Below, in pieces: positions 43,854 to 52,342 of a stretch of DNA of 52,342 nucleotides. Below the pieces are notes generated by a model, which made no database searches, was not told where the DNA came from, and worked only from the letters and a program-made list of their open reading frames with translations. The DNA lies in assembly GCA_002405875.1 (NCBI GenBank), contig DHMR01000071.1, positions 1-52,342 on the forward strand, in the 5' to 3' direction. The position numbers were made by a program, and so were the translations under genes. How positions within the stretch are numbered: the first letter of the stretch is position 1; each line of letters starts with the position of its first letter. Source of the DNA: a bacterium UBA4637 (GTDB lineage: Bacteria > Bacteroidota > Bacteroidia > Bacteroidales > Bacteroidaceae).

Positions 43854-44606
43854 TCAGAGTTGTTCCTTGCCTCCCCAGAAGTCCCAGCTTGCAAAAGCTT
43901 GGAGAAGTAGCATCTCCAGTCCGTTCTTGACGGTGGCTCCTTGTGCGGCACCTTTCTTCATGAAAAGGGTTTCGTCAGGATTGTAGATGAGGTCGTATAA
44001 TAAGGTGTGACTGTCCATGGCTTCATACGGTAGGGCTGGGCATTCGTCCACATGGGGGTACATGCCCACCGGTGTGCAATTGACGATGACATTGTATTCC
44101 TTGATGACCTCGGGGGTGATTTTGTCATACTGTATGGTTCCTGGACGTTCGTATCGACTCACGAAGACTGTTTCCAGACCAAGTGCTTTCAAGCCATAGT
44201 TGATGGCTTTGGATGCACCACCAGTGCCGAGAATCAAAGCTTTCTTGTGGAAAGATTCAATGAATGGCTCGATGCTTTTGGTGAAGCCAATGACATCGCT
44301 GTTGTAACCTTTGAGTATTGTTTCCTTTCCCTTGTGTTCCACTCTGATGACATTGACCGCTCCGATGGCGTTTGCCTCCGGGCTAACATAGTCGAGAAAA
44401 CTGATGACCTTCTCCTTGTAGGGAATGGTCACATTCAAGCCTTTCAGCTCGGGATTGGAATCCAGCACTTCTGTCAAGTCTTCGATGGATGGTATCTCGA
44501 AGTTGATGTACTTGGCGTTGATGCCCTCATTCTCAAACTTCTCGTTGAAGTAGTTCTTTGAGAATGAATGTCCCAAAGGGTATCCTATGAGTCCATACTT
44601 GTCCAT
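43854..44606 (-). CDS. aroE: Shikimate dehydrogenase
   Basis: A 250-residue enzyme reducing dehydroshikimate with NADPH for chorismate synthesis. The substrate part has GHSFSKNYF and catalytic Lys64 in NVTIPYKEK, with partner Asp104 in GYNSDVIGF. The cofactor part has GTGGASKAI. It is a little shorter than many members, with a compact C-terminus. It shares its message with ubiE (38-base gap), which depends on chorismate through menaquinone. Confidence 0.96.
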   Translation of the reverse strand: MDKYGLIGYPLGHSFSKNYFNEKFENEGINAKYINFEIPSIEDLTEVLDSNPELKGLNVTIPYKEKVISFLDYVSPEANAIGAVNVIRVEHKGKETILKGYNSDVIGFTKSIEPFIESFHKKALILGTGGASKAINYGLKALGLETVFVSRYERPGTIQYDKITPEVIKEYNVIVNCTPVGMYPHVDECPALPYEAMDSHTLLYDLIYNPDETLFMKKGAAQGATVKNGLEMLLLQAFASWDFWGGKEQL

Positions 44607-44644
44607 AACAATGAATAATTTATAATTAATGTATAACTTTTTCT

Positions 44645-45379
44645 TTATTTTGTTGCGAAATACATCGTACAGATGCCAAAGGTGAATCGCTTGAACTCAG
44701 CCTTTTCAAATCCTGCTTTCTTGAGTACTTCCATCATAGTCTCGCCTTGTGGAAAGGCCTCGATGGTGGCAGTGAGATAACTGTAGGCGCTTTGATCCTT
44801 GGATATCAATTTGCCATACACGGGCAGAACCGTGTGCGAATAGATGTGGAAGAGTTGCTTCATCGGGAAACTCACGGGGGTTGTCAGTTCTACGATGCTC
44901 AGGTGTCCACCTTTTTTGAGTACGCGGCACATTTCTTGGAGCCCTTGGTCCAGATTTTGAAAATTTCGGATGCCGAAAGCCGCAGTGACGGCATCGAAGG
45001 TCTCGTCGGCGAAAGAGAGGTTCAAGCAGTCTTCCTTCTTGAATGTGATGACCCCCTCCAGATGTTCTTTGGCTACTTTCTGCCGACCGATTTCCATCAT
45101 TCCCTCGGAAATGTCGGCTCCAACCAAGGTCTTGGGGTGGAGCGTCTTGGCAGCGAGTATGGCAAAGTCGCCTGTTCCTGTGGCAATGTCAAGCATCTTT
45201 TGAGGATGAAACTCTGCCAATCGTCGGATGGCCTTGTTGCGCCAACCTTTGTCGATGTCCCAAGATAGGCGGTGGTTGAGTGTATCGTAAGTTGGGGCGA
45301 TGTTGTCAAACATTTCCTCGACCAACTTTCCTTTCTCGCCTTTTCCCTCGTAGGGCTTGATTTTCTCTTGTTCGTACAT
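44645..45379 (-). CDS. ubiE: Demethylmenaquinone methyltransferase
   Basis: A 244-residue SAM-dependent methyltransferase catalysing the last step of menaquinone synthesis. The SAM motif is [14 protein letters not shown] near 62-75. Further family landmarks are [17 protein letters not shown] and the [13 protein letters not shown] segment. In an organism that makes menaquinone but not ubiquinone it acts as MenG. It fits the fumarate respiration indicated by the dicarboxylate transporter. Confidence 0.95.
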   Translation of the reverse strand: MYEQEKIKPYEGKGEKGKLVEEMFDNIAPTYDTLNHRLSWDIDKGWRNKAIRRLAEFHPQKMLDIATGTGDFAILAAKTLHPKTLVGADISEGMMEIGRQKVAKEHLEGVITFKKEDCLNLSFADETFDAVTAAFGIRNFQNLDQGLQEMCRVLKKGGHLSIVELTTPVSFPMKQLFHIYSHTVLPVYGKLISKDQSAYSYLTATIEAFPQGETMMEVLKKAGFEKAEFKRFTFGICTMYFATK

Positions 45380-45425
45380 TTCTCGCGTACCTTATATTAT
45401 ATTGTATAGTCGTTTTTACAGTATG

Positions 45426-45464
45426 AGTCACGGAGCCAAGCGCTTAGGCTTTTGCTCCGTAACT
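45426..45464 (-). terminator. Hairpin between purC and ubiE
   Basis: AGTCACGGAGC (45426-45436) and GCTCCGTAACT (45454-45464) pair over 11 positions with one wobble. It follows the purC stop by 15 bases on the minus strand. There is no clear T run, so it may be a partial terminator or an RNA-processing structure. Confidence 0.45.
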
Positions 45465-45478
45465 TGTCTGTATGATGA

Positions 45479-46429
45479 TTACTTTCTAGTTGCTAGCCAC
45501 TCGCTTACGTTCTTCTCGATACGTGCAGCGATGTCGCCATTCTCTGTTGCCTTGTCAAACTTCTCGCCTGTGATGTGCTCATAGAGTTCGATGTAGCGGT
45601 CGGATACGCTCTCGGCATACTCGTCGGTGATTTCTGGCATCACTTGACCAGGCTGGTTCATGAAGTTGTGCTCGATCAACCATTGGCGAACAAACTCCTT
45701 GGAGAGTTGACGCTGTGGCTCGCCCTTCTCAAACTTCTCCTCGTAGCCGTCAGCGTAGAAGTAACGGCTAGAGTCTGGGGTGTGAATCTCGTCGATGAGA
45801 TATACCTTGCCATCGCGCTTGCCAAACTCATATTTGGTATCCACGAGAATTAAGCCTTGCTTGGCTGCGATTTCCTGTCCACGCTTGAAGATACGGCGCG
45901 TGTAGTCTTCCATGACTGCATAGTCTTCAGCACTAACGATACCTTGCGCGATGATCTCTTCCTTGGAGATATTCATGTCGTGACCCTCGTCAGCCTTGGT
46001 GGTAGGGGTGATGATAGGCTCTGGGAAACGCTGGTTCTCACGCATTCCGTCTGGTAATTTCACACCGCAGAGCTCACGGCATCCCTTCTGATACTCTCTC
46101 CATGCACTACCTGTGAGGATAGAGCGGATGATCATCTCAACACGGAAACCCTCGCATTTCAAACCTACTGTGACCATTGGGTCTGGTGTAGCCAACTTCC
46201 AGTTAGGACAGATGTCTGTCGTTGTGTCCAAGAACTTAGCGGCAATCTGGTTGAGCACCTGTCCCTTGAAAGGAATGCCCTTAGGGAGCACAACGTCGAA
46301 TGCAGAGATTCTGTCGGTAGCGACCATCACGAGGATGTCGTCGTTAATGTTATACACATCACGTACTTTACCGTGGTAAACACTCTTCTGTCCATTGAAA
46401 TGGAAATCTGTCTTTGTTAATGCTTTCAT
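45479..46429 (-). CDS. purC: Phosphoribosylaminoimidazole-succinocarboxamide synthase
   Basis: A 316-residue enzyme joining aspartate to carboxyaminoimidazole ribotide in purine synthesis. Landmarks are [29 protein letters not shown] and the [13 protein letters not shown] segment near the active site. It is of the longer class, with an extended C-terminus. It follows phoH after 81 bases in the same direction. Confidence 0.96.
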   Translation of the reverse strand: MKALTKTDFHFNGQKSVYHGKVRDVYNINDDILVMVATDRISAFDVVLPKGIPFKGQVLNQIAAKFLDTTTDICPNWKLATPDPMVTVGLKCEGFRVEMIIRSILTGSAWREYQKGCRELCGVKLPDGMRENQRFPEPIITPTTKADEGHDMNISKEEIIAQGIVSAEDYAVMEDYTRRIFKRGQEIAAKQGLILVDTKYEFGKRDGKVYLIDEIHTPDSSRYFYADGYEEKFEKGEPQRQLSKEFVRQWLIEHNFMNQPGQVMPEITDEYAESVSDRYIELYEHITGEKFDKATENGDIAARIEKNVSEWLATRK

Positions 46430-46510
46430 TGTTTTTTTATACTTTGAAAAATTAAAACGATTCTTCTTTTTGTGCCTCGCAGAGTCCTATAGGATGAGAG
46501 ACTGTTCTCG

Positions 46511-47512
46511 TCATACTGTTTTTGAGGCTTTGTGGCCGCCATCTTCAGCTTTTCGCCTTTCTCTTTCTTCCTCTCGTTCCTTATCATATTTGTCATAGGC
46601 GTTGACGATGCGAGTCACGAGCTTATGCCTTACGATATCTTTCTGTCCGAGATTGACCACTCCGATGCCTTCCACGCCGTCAAGAATCTTGAGAGCCTCT
46701 TTCAGTCCGCTTCTTTGTTCACGAGGAAGGTCTATTTGTGTAAGATCGCCCGTGATGACCATCTTGGTATTCATGCCCATACGAGTGAGAAACATGCGAA
46801 TCTGTTGAGAGGTGGTGTTCTGTGCCTCGTCAAGGATGACGACGGCATCGCTGAGAGTGCGTCCACGCATGAAGGCGAGGGGAGCGATTTGGATGATGTG
46901 TTTTTCCATCATGTCTTGCAACTTGACGGCCGGAATCATATCTTCCAAGGCATCATAGAGAGGTTGCAAGTATGGGTCTATCTTATCTTTCATGTCACCC
47001 GGGAGAAAACCGAGCTTTTCTCCAGCTTCTACGGCAGGTCGTGATAGGATGATTTTCTTGGCAGTCTTTTCCTTGAGGGCTTTTACGGCAAGGGCTATGC
47101 TAAGGTAGGTCTTTCCTGTACCTGCTGGTCCTACGGCAAACACCATGTCGTTCTTCTCGTAGGCATCGATGAGTTTCTGTTGGTTCTCGCTTCGGCTTTT
47201 GATAGGCTTACCGCTGATGCTGTACACCAAGACACCTTTTACACTGTCGGCCTTAGTCTGCTTGCCTTTCACAATGTCCAGGATATCTTCCTCGTTTAGC
47301 ATGTTGTATTTCACTAAATGCTTACGCATCTGTTCGATTTCTTCTTCAGCTTTCGCCATTTCTTCCTCGTCGCCGAGCACACGAAGCACGTTGTCACGTG
47401 CCACGATACGCAACTTAGGGTACAGTGACTTGATCATCTGCAGGTGAGCATTGTTCACTCCGTAGAACATCACTGGGTCAATATCTTCGAGTACTATATG
47501 CTTCTCTATCAA
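46511..47512 (-). CDS. phoH: PhoH family ATPase
   Basis: A 333-residue protein of the PhoH/YbeZ class. After an N-terminal KH-like region of about 100 residues comes the Walker A motif GPAGTGKT (128-135), later [18 protein letters not shown] as Walker B, and a [13 protein letters not shown] motif. The fold resembles the ATPase half of RNA helicases. Relatives work with YbeY in rRNA processing and ribosome quality control. It is the first gene of the 14-gene minus-strand series and has a strong promoter. Confidence 0.95.
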   Translation of the reverse strand: MIEKHIVLEDIDPVMFYGVNNAHLQMIKSLYPKLRIVARDNVLRVLGDEEEMAKAEEEIEQMRKHLVKYNMLNEEDILDIVKGKQTKADSVKGVLVYSISGKPIKSRSENQQKLIDAYEKNDMVFAVGPAGTGKTYLSIALAVKALKEKTAKKIILSRPAVEAGEKLGFLPGDMKDKIDPYLQPLYDALEDMIPAVKLQDMMEKHIIQIAPLAFMRGRTLSDAVVILDEAQNTTSQQIRMFLTRMGMNTKMVITGDLTQIDLPREQRSGLKEALKILDGVEGIGVVNLGQKDIVRHKLVTRIVNAYDKYDKEREEERERRKAEDGGHKASKTV

Positions 47513-47558
47513 AACTTAAAATTTCAAATAGTTTAAACTAATTATTATATAACGCTTG

Positions 47559-47590
47559 CAAAAGTAATACTTTTCCGTGAAATGAGCAAA
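47559..47590 (-). promoter_or_regulatory. Promoter of phoH and the series behind it
   Basis: On the minus strand TTTG (47590-47587) is followed after 20 bases by TACTTTTG (47566-47559). It is one of the best matches in the window and lies about 50 bases before the phoH start. Confidence 0.8.
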
Positions 47591-47713
47591 TTTAAATTCT
47601 CAAAATCTCATTTTAAAGAGAAAAAAGAGCACAACAAATGATAAATAATATAAAAATGCCTGCAATTGTACGCTTTTTGTTTGGGTGATAGCTCGTATTT
47701 CGTTCATTTTTGT

Positions 47714-47721
47714 TACCTTTG
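47714..47721 (+). promoter_or_regulatory. -7 box of the DUF5715 gene
   Basis: TACCTTTG is a perfect TAnnTTTG about 60 bases before the start codon. No good TTTG lies at the usual distance upstream. Confidence 0.5.
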
Positions 47722-47783
47722 CCTATGAAATGGATGGGGGAGAATAAGTTTTTCTCGTCTACTACATTATTACATTAGAATGA

Positions 47784-48692
47784 ATGGTCATGACATCTCA
47801 ATATTCGAATAAAAATAATCAACATCGAATGCCCAAACGTTTCCAGTCGGGCAAGAACAAGTTCCTTGTCGGTTTTCTGACAGTCGTTTTATTCTTGGCT
47901 TTGGTTCGTCTCATCTTTCCAAGTGTGGCCGCCTCTCGTGTGGCAATACTCCCATCTAAGGATAGCTTAGAGGTCGATTCTTCGACTGGTCAAGCCTATC
48001 CGCAGGATTTGCAAGTAGACAAGGGACAACAGGAAGTGGATGCTGATAAGATGTGTACCGTTACTCCTGATACAGCTTTGACCGGAAACCCTTCCATTTT
48101 CTTCGACAAGGATGGGAAAGAGGTGAAGCACCGAATATTTTCGGTACCTCATTTCGGCAATACATTCCCCGACCAGCAAGATGTGCAACTTATTGCAGCC
48201 AACAAGTATGGTGTCTCGCCTGTACAGAATCGCGACGAAGCAGAACATAGTAAGGGTAAACTCGTTTATGTGGGGAGCAATCCTTTCTTTTATGTTGACA
48301 AGCTTAACAATAGTATCCCTTATCTTGTCCCTCGTGCCTCCGTACTGTTGCAAGACATCGGGCGTGCTTACTTCGACTCTCTTCAGATCAAAGGAATCCC
48401 TTTGCATAAGATTATTGTGACCAGCATCCTGCGTACGAAGGATGATGTCGCCAAGTTGAGAACTCGCAATGGAAATGCAACCGAGAACTCGTGCCATCTC
48501 TACGGCACGACATTCGATGTCTGTTACAACCGGTACAAGACGGTCCAGACCGCAAAGGAGCCACGTCGTCAGGTGCGCAACGACTCCTTGAAATGGGTGC
48601 TCAGCGAGGTGTTGCGTGATTTTCGTGAAAAGAATCGGTGCTACATCAAGTACGAGGTCAATCAGGGATGTTTCCATATTACTGTTAACTAG
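47784..48692 (+). CDS. DUF5715 family protein
   Basis: A 302-residue protein with a membrane anchor at about 26-46 (KFLVGFLTVVLFLALVRLIF), so the bulk faces the periplasm. The region at about 155-300 (VTSILRTKDDVAKLRTRNG, then SCHLYGTTFDVCYNRY) matches the DUF5715 family. It looks like the metal-binding core of D-Ala-D-Ala carboxypeptidases of the M15 type, with His and Asp placed as zinc ligands would be. A cell-wall peptidase or peptidase-like role is therefore an inference. The alternative start two codons downstream (MTSQYSNK) is equally good. It runs alone before the cyclophilin gene. Confidence 0.75.
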   Translation: MVMTSQYSNKNNQHRMPKRFQSGKNKFLVGFLTVVLFLALVRLIFPSVAASRVAILPSKDSLEVDSSTGQAYPQDLQVDKGQQEVDADKMCTVTPDTALTGNPSIFFDKDGKEVKHRIFSVPHFGNTFPDQQDVQLIAANKYGVSPVQNRDEAEHSKGKLVYVGSNPFFYVDKLNNSIPYLVPRASVLLQDIGRAYFDSLQIKGIPLHKIIVTSILRTKDDVAKLRTRNGNATENSCHLYGTTFDVCYNRYKTVQTAKEPRRQVRNDSLKWVLSEVLRDFREKNRCYIKYEVNQGCFHITVN

Positions 48693-48759
48693 AGTTTTGT
48701 ATGTTGAGTGCTGTTGGATGCATTCAATCAAAATACATGAAATTTAATGGATTTAGGCG

Positions 48760-49524
48760 ATGAAGATAAAAACAATTCTTATAGTGTTGGCAATGGGCTG
48801 CTTTGGCATGAATGCTGTAGCCCAGGATCTGATGAATACGGAGAAGGTGACCGTCTTGAAAGGCATTGCCATTGATGCAGATACGGCAGCTGTTCACCAA
48901 GATACGACTTGCCATGAAGTGCTGCTCGAAACGACGATGGGCAATATTCGTGTGGCTCTCTATAATGACACTCCGCTTCATCGGGACAACTTTCTAAAGT
49001 GGGTGAAGTGCGGATATTATGATGGTTGCATCTTCCATCGTGTCATCAAGAACTTTATGGTTCAGGCGGGTGACCCATCAACTCGTAAGGTGAATCCGCA
49101 GAAGGCAGAAAAGTTTGATACCGCCTATTCTGTTCCTGCGGAGATTCTTTATCCGAAGTATTATCATAAGCGAGGGCAACTTTGTGCGGCTCGCGAAGGG
49201 GATGATGTAAACCCAAAGTTTGCATCCGCTCCTTGCGATTTCTACATTACCTGGGGGCGTAACTTTACTCCTCGTCAGATGGAATATACGGTGGAGAAAG
49301 AGGCGCGTGAAGGCAAGGCATATGTGCTTCCCGACAAGCAAGTCATTGATGGCTATATCAAATATGGAGGGGTGCCTCACCTCGATGGTGGTTACACTGT
49401 CTTTGGTGAGGTGCTAGAAGGGATGGATGTGGTAGATAAAATTCAGAATGTCGCCACGGATAAGGGGAATAATGACCGTCCTCTAGAAGACATTATTATC
49501 ACCAAGGCTATCCTTGTCAAGTAG
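48760..49524 (+). CDS. Exported cyclophilin-type peptidyl-prolyl isomerase
   Basis: A 254-residue foldase with signal peptide MKIKTILIVLAMGCFGMNAVAQ. The cyclophilin domain (about 48-254) has TTMGNIRVALYNDTPLHRDNF, the substrate pocket FHRVIKNFMVQAGDP and the HLDGGYTVFGEVLEGMDVVD end. A loop of about 60 residues in the middle (about 140-190) is longer than in minimal cyclophilins, as is usual in Bacteroidota. It should help proteins fold in the periplasm. It follows the DUF5715 gene after 67 bases. Confidence 0.94.
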   Translation: MKIKTILIVLAMGCFGMNAVAQDLMNTEKVTVLKGIAIDADTAAVHQDTTCHEVLLETTMGNIRVALYNDTPLHRDNFLKWVKCGYYDGCIFHRVIKNFMVQAGDPSTRKVNPQKAEKFDTAYSVPAEILYPKYYHKRGQLCAAREGDDVNPKFASAPCDFYITWGRNFTPRQMEYTVEKEAREGKAYVLPDKQVIDGYIKYGGVPHLDGGYTVFGEVLEGMDVVDKIQNVATDKGNNDRPLEDIIITKAILVK

Positions 49525-49533
49525 TCTGACTAA

Positions 49534-49842
49534 TTCAGTAAGTCCAACTTAGAGATTCAATGGCAAGACTACAAGCGCAACCAAAAGGTGATGATCGCCG
49601 AGAGCGACGAGAGTCCGGAGCGAGAGTTGGAAAACTTGAAGATGATGAAGCAATACATGGTGGATGGCTTGATCATCAGTCTCTGTAGTTATCGTAAGAA
49701 TATCGAGATGTACAAACAACTTGCCAATGAAGGAGTGGCCATTGTCTTCTACGACCGCATACCTTATGGGCTTGACATGCCGCAGGTGATTGTGCATGAC
49801 AACATAGACTCTTACTTCATGGTAGAGCATTTGACCTCAAGA
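49534..49842 (+). pseudogene. Fragment of a LacI-family regulator (sugar-binding part)
   Basis: About 100 codons read as the central part of a LacI-family regulator: KVMIAESDESPERELENLK, then YMVDGLIISL, VAIVFYDRI and a VHDNIDSYFMVEHLTS segment. Both the DNA-binding head and the last third of the ligand-binding domain are missing. The frame begins after a TAA at 49531-49533 without a family start and ends in unrelated residues. It is a remnant, not a gene. The pieces match the kind of regulator that sits next to fructose or glucose uptake genes. Confidence 0.8.
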
Positions 49843-49897
49843 ATCCTCAACAGCCTCGGACCGCTTTCGGTTATGTAGCCGAGGGTCTTCGCCGTCT

Positions 49898-50037
49898 TTG
49901 TTGTCTTATCCTTCTTTCCTCAGCGGCTATCGCAAGGTGGATGCAGCGATCATGATGGGTGTGTTTGGTGGAGCCGTGTTCCCCGTTATCCAAGGTTTGA
50001 TAGCTGACTATGCAGGCTCATGGCAATACACTTTAGA
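49898..50037 (+). pseudogene. Fragment of an MFS sugar transporter (FucP/GluP type)
   Basis: A stretch of about 45 codons contains AAIMMGVFGGAVFPVIQG and LIADYAGSWQYT, the signature of the tenth to eleventh span of fucose/glucose-type proton symporters. All other spans are missing. It starts about 55 bases after the LacI fragment and runs into the 3' end of tatC, which lies on the other strand. The order regulator-transporter fits a lost sugar-uptake operon with a large internal deletion. Confidence 0.75.
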
Positions 50038-50040
50038 AAC

Positions 50041-50826
50041 CTATTCTGCTTTTTTTGTGTTTGGTACAAAGAAGATGCTCGCTTCGTATAGAAGCCAGAT
50101 TGGTAAGGAGACGAGAGTGAGCGTGAAAACATCGGAAGTAGGGGTGATGACCGCTGCGATGATGAGAATGACGACGATGGCATGACGACGATATTTTCGC
50201 ATGAAAGATTTCGTCAGGATGCCCAGCTTGCCCAATAACCAACAGACGACTGGCAATTCGAAGAGAATGCCCAGCATCAGGCTCAACATCAAGAGTGTGT
50301 CCATGTAAGATTCCAACGTGATCATATTCGAAACCTCTGTGCTTACCTGATAGGTTCCCAAAAATCGGAAGGTGAAGGGAAATATCAGAAAATAGTTGAG
50401 CAACATGCCCAGAATGAACATCACGTAGCCGCCACCCACCAAGCGATAGGTATAACGACGTTCATTGTCGTAGAGAGCTGGGGTGATGAAGCGTAGCAAG
50501 AGGTAGACGGTGTAAGGGGAGGCAACGATAATACCCACGTAGAGTGCCACTTTCATGTGGATGGCAAACTGACCAGCCAAGCCTGTGTTCACTAGGTTGA
50601 CGGAGAAAGCCTCGATACCCTCTTTGCCCGGTACCCAACTGCCCAACTGATCGAAGAGTCGATAAGTGATGAAGTGGTTGTCCTTCGGGGCGAGGATTAC
50701 GGAGAAAATCTCGTTCTTGAAGAAGAATGCCACCACACCACAAACGATGCTTGCGAGGGCTATCTTCCAGATAGTTCCTCGCAACACATCGAGATGTTCC
50801 CAAAAGGACATTTGTTCTTCTGCCAT
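50041..50826 (-). CDS. tatC: Sec-independent protein translocase TatC
   Basis: A 261-residue inner-membrane protein with six spans that recognises twin-arginine signal peptides. Landmarks are MSFWEHLDVLRGTIWK at the N-terminus, SPYTVYLLLRFITPAL and the FELPVVCWLLGKLG segment. Its start codon overlaps the stop of tatA by one base (TAATG), so the two are translated together. Confidence 0.95.
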   Translation of the reverse strand: MAEEQMSFWEHLDVLRGTIWKIALASIVCGVVAFFFKNEIFSVILAPKDNHFITYRLFDQLGSWVPGKEGIEAFSVNLVNTGLAGQFAIHMKVALYVGIIVASPYTVYLLLRFITPALYDNERRYTYRLVGGGYVMFILGMLLNYFLIFPFTFRFLGTYQVSTEVSNMITLESYMDTLLMLSLMLGILFELPVVCWLLGKLGILTKSFMRKYRRHAIVVILIIAAVITPTSDVFTLTLVSLPIWLLYEASIFFVPNTKKAE

Positions 50827-51008
50827 TAATCTTTCTTCTCAGTATTATCTGAAGTCTTAGATGGCTCGGAACTTTCGATTCCGTTCATTCCGTCTTTGAA
50901 ACTCTTCACACCTTTTCCCAGTCCTTTCATCAACTCTGGGATTTTCTTGCCTCCGAAAAGTAGCAAGATGACGAGGGCTATGAGTAATATTTCTTGTGTT
51001 CCTAACAT
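50826..51008 (-). CDS. tatA: Sec-independent protein translocase TatA
   Basis: A 60-residue pore-forming subunit: a hydrophobic helix at 4-20 ([17 protein letters not shown]), the hinge KKIPEL, then an amphipathic helix ([16 protein letters not shown]) and a short acidic tail. It precedes tatC with the stop and start codons overlapping. No tatB is seen, as usual in Bacteroidota. Confidence 0.93.
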   Translation of the reverse strand: MLGTQEILLIALVILLLFGGKKIPELMKGLGKGVKSFKDGMNGIESSEPSKTSDNTEKKD

Positions 51009-51057
51009 AATGATGTAATTATGAGTTAATAATTATAAATTAAGAATGAGTTCCTCC

Positions 51058-51569
51058 TTACTTCTTGATGAGATAGCGAATTACCAAGTATCCACCGATA
51101 ATTTGGGTAAGGATGCCAGGTAAACCTAAACGAACATCCTGTACAGCGGCGGCGATACTACCCGTATAGGCCCATTCGGCAAGAGAACCGAAAAGTTGGT
51201 AGAAGGCTACTACTCCAGCGATGGCGAGGAGGCTTACCTTACCAGCTCGCTTGGCGATAAAGCCTGCACCAATGGCAAGTAATGCCGACTTGGTGAGGAT
51301 GGCTGGTAATGCTGCTGCCATCGGCATGCCGAAAAGCAGGTGGTTGACGATAGGGGAGGCGATGGCTGTAATCAAGCCCACTCTCCAACCATACTTGAAG
51401 GCTCCTATCAAGGTGAAGAAGTAGATAGGGAGCCAAATCATACCCCCTTGAGGGATGGTATGGAAAAGCTGGGGCAATGCCACGTTGCCTATCCGAAGGC
51501 TACAGCCAAGAGATAGGTCTTGGTCTCTTTGTAGCCGTATAGATATAATCTTACGGATGATTCTGTCAT
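51058..51569 (-). pseudogene. ECF transporter S component with an apparent one-base frameshift
   Basis: The minus strand from ATG at 51569 reads MTESSVRLYLYGYKETK, then TYLLAVAFG and a stop. One base lower the frame continues IGNVALPQLFHTIPQGG to a stop at 51058. Joined, the two frames give one S component of about 170 residues with five or six spans, in which the broken point, near 51493-51494, lies in the first span and needs one extra base. S components bind vitamins or metals for energy-coupling-factor transporters; the substrate is unknown. The 141-residue distal part alone, from a GTG, has most spans. A sequencing error cannot be excluded. Confidence 0.8.
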
Positions 51570-51602
51570 AATCTTCTTTTTCTTTTTAAAACGATTTCTC
51601 TT

Positions 51603-52037
51603 TTATTTTATTGCTTTCAATTCTGTAAGCTTCGCCTTGATTTTCTCCAAGCATTCCGCAGGAGTCGCAGCCTCCTTGCAAGCCCATTCCATCGGGCACC
51701 AACCCGTCTGGGTGCGATTGATGATGTATTCCACCTTATTATCATAAGTTACATCTATCTCTTTTGCTGCCGATGCAAAGAGTTGCAGGGCTGGCTCGCT
51801 GACGGTATCGGCATAGATGGACTTGATGCCGCCCAAAATCATGAGGGCAGCGGCTGCCTTGCCCACCACCTTGTCGGCAAGCATCGCTCCTTTGAGCATA
51901 TCGGGAGAGGTGTTGAGCAATCGCATCAAGTCGCTAATGCCACGACCGTCAAAGCTGAAAATCTCATCGCTTATGGTCTTCACAACGAGCGAATGCCCCT
52001 TCTCTCCTTCGTGCAGTATTTTCTTTATCTCAATCAT
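51603..52037 (-). CDS. DUF1893 domain-containing protein
   Basis: A 144-residue soluble protein of the DUF1893 family. The central part is typical: FDGRGISDLMRLL, AMLADKVVGKAAAALMILGGI and EYIINRTQTGWCPMEWA with a conserved Cys. The function of the family is not established; the conserved Cys and Asp-Lys pattern suggest cytidine-deaminase-like folds, which is only a loose resemblance. Its start overlaps the end of the reductase gene by 4 bases (ATGA), so the two are translated as a pair. It precedes the ECF gene in the same direction. Confidence 0.87.
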   Translation of the reverse strand: MIEIKKILHEGEKGHSLVVKTISDEIFSFDGRGISDLMRLLNTSPDMLKGAMLADKVVGKAAAALMILGGIKSIYADTVSEPALQLFASAAKEIDVTYDNKVEYIINRTQTGWCPMEWACKEAATPAECLEKIKAKLTELKAIK

Positions 52038-52342
52038 AGTTTATCGCTATTCATCTTCAGTTCTTCCACGAACATGTCAATCTTTTCCAACTCATCTGGA
52101 ATCTTTATTTGTTGAGGACAGTGCGGAATGCAAGCTCCACACTTCACGCAATGGTTAGCTTGTCGGAGTTTCGGCACGCTTCGGTCATAACCGATGAGGA
52201 AGGCTCGGCGGGCTCGACGATAATCTGGGTCTTGCTCACCCTTGTTTGGCATGTTGCTTTCCTTGATGCACTTGTTGTAGTGCGAGAAGATGGCAGGGAT
52301 GTTCAGACCGTATGGACAAGGCATACAGTAGTTGCACTCATT
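52034..52342 (-). CDS. Aldo/keto reductase with C-terminal 4Fe-4S domain, 5' part outside the window
   Basis: Only the C-terminal 102 residues are inside the window. They contain a Cys-rich NECNYCMPCPYGLNIP segment and HCVKCGACIPHCPQQIKIP, the ferredoxin-like domain fused to NADPH-dependent aldo/keto reductases in anaerobes. The reductase barrel itself would lie beyond base 52342. The gene overlaps DUF1893 by 4 bases. Its role is presumably an oxidoreductase with low-potential electrons; the substrate is unknown. Confidence 0.88.
   Translation of the reverse strand, partial: NECNYCMPCPYGLNIPAIFSHYNKCIKESNMPNKGEQDPDYRRARRAFLIGYDRSVPKLRQANHCVKCGACIPHCPQQIKIPDELEKIDMFVEELKMNSDKL

Noticed and set aside
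50038..50185. Continuation of the MFS fragment frame past 50037
   Set aside because: From here the plus frame is the reverse strand of tatC and the family resemblance stops.

Overview
The window looks like a chromosome segment of a Bacteroidota anaerobe in the Prevotella/Segatella area. The reasons are a hybrid two-component system of the beta-propeller type, several families largely confined to Bacteroidales (DUF3078, DUF3256, DUF4836, DUF5715), a fused lpxC-fabZ gene, pyruvate phosphate dikinase, and promoters of the Bacteroidota type (a TTTG-like box about 19-20 bases before TAnnTTTG). Most of the content is conserved housekeeping DNA. No tRNA, rRNA, CRISPR array, insertion sequence or prophage was recognised.

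Layout. 0-5 kb: the 3' part of a C4-dicarboxylate transporter gene (its 5' end is broken at the window edge), facing a 1237-residue hybrid two-component regulator tail to tail. 5-5.7 kb: AT-rich DNA with the remnant of a DUF486 membrane protein, an orphan promoter and an operator-like palindrome. 5.7-9.2 kb: a DUF1846 protein, a rhodanese lipoprotein and an acyltransferase. 9.4-13 kb: pyrG-yidC. 13-17.8 kb: a DUF3078 outer-membrane protein, a histidine-rich mini membrane protein, an OprO/P-type porin and rlmD. 18.3-22.3 kb: ppdK from a strong promoter, then two secreted proteins. 22.4-22.6 kb: a promoter-to-terminator unit without a reading frame, the best candidate here for an undescribed or unassigned small RNA. 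22.6-23.7 kb: two half-size chromate-type transporters.

23.9-30.1 kb is a plus-strand run: nucleoside permease, bifunctional nuclease, rsmE, a DUF4836 lipoprotein and an ABC ATPase/permease pair, closed by an unusually long hairpin. 30.1-47.5 kb is a 14-gene minus-strand series: phoH, purC, ubiE, aroE, purM, prfA, pyrF, lpxD, lpxC-fabZ, lpxA, miaA, a class A penicillin-binding protein, a PIF1-like helicase and a serine hydrolase. It links nucleotide synthesis, translation and envelope assembly (lipid A and peptidoglycan).

47.8-52.3 kb holds a DUF5715 protein, a secreted cyclophilin, decayed pieces of a LacI regulator and an MFS sugar transporter, tatA-tatC, an ECF-transporter S-component gene with an apparent one-base frameshift, a DUF1893 protein and the 3' end of a ferredoxin-type aldo/keto reductase. 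Gene decay at four places (DUF486, LacI/MFS, ECF, and the edge of dcuB) and the small RNA unit are the most informative departures from an ordinary region.
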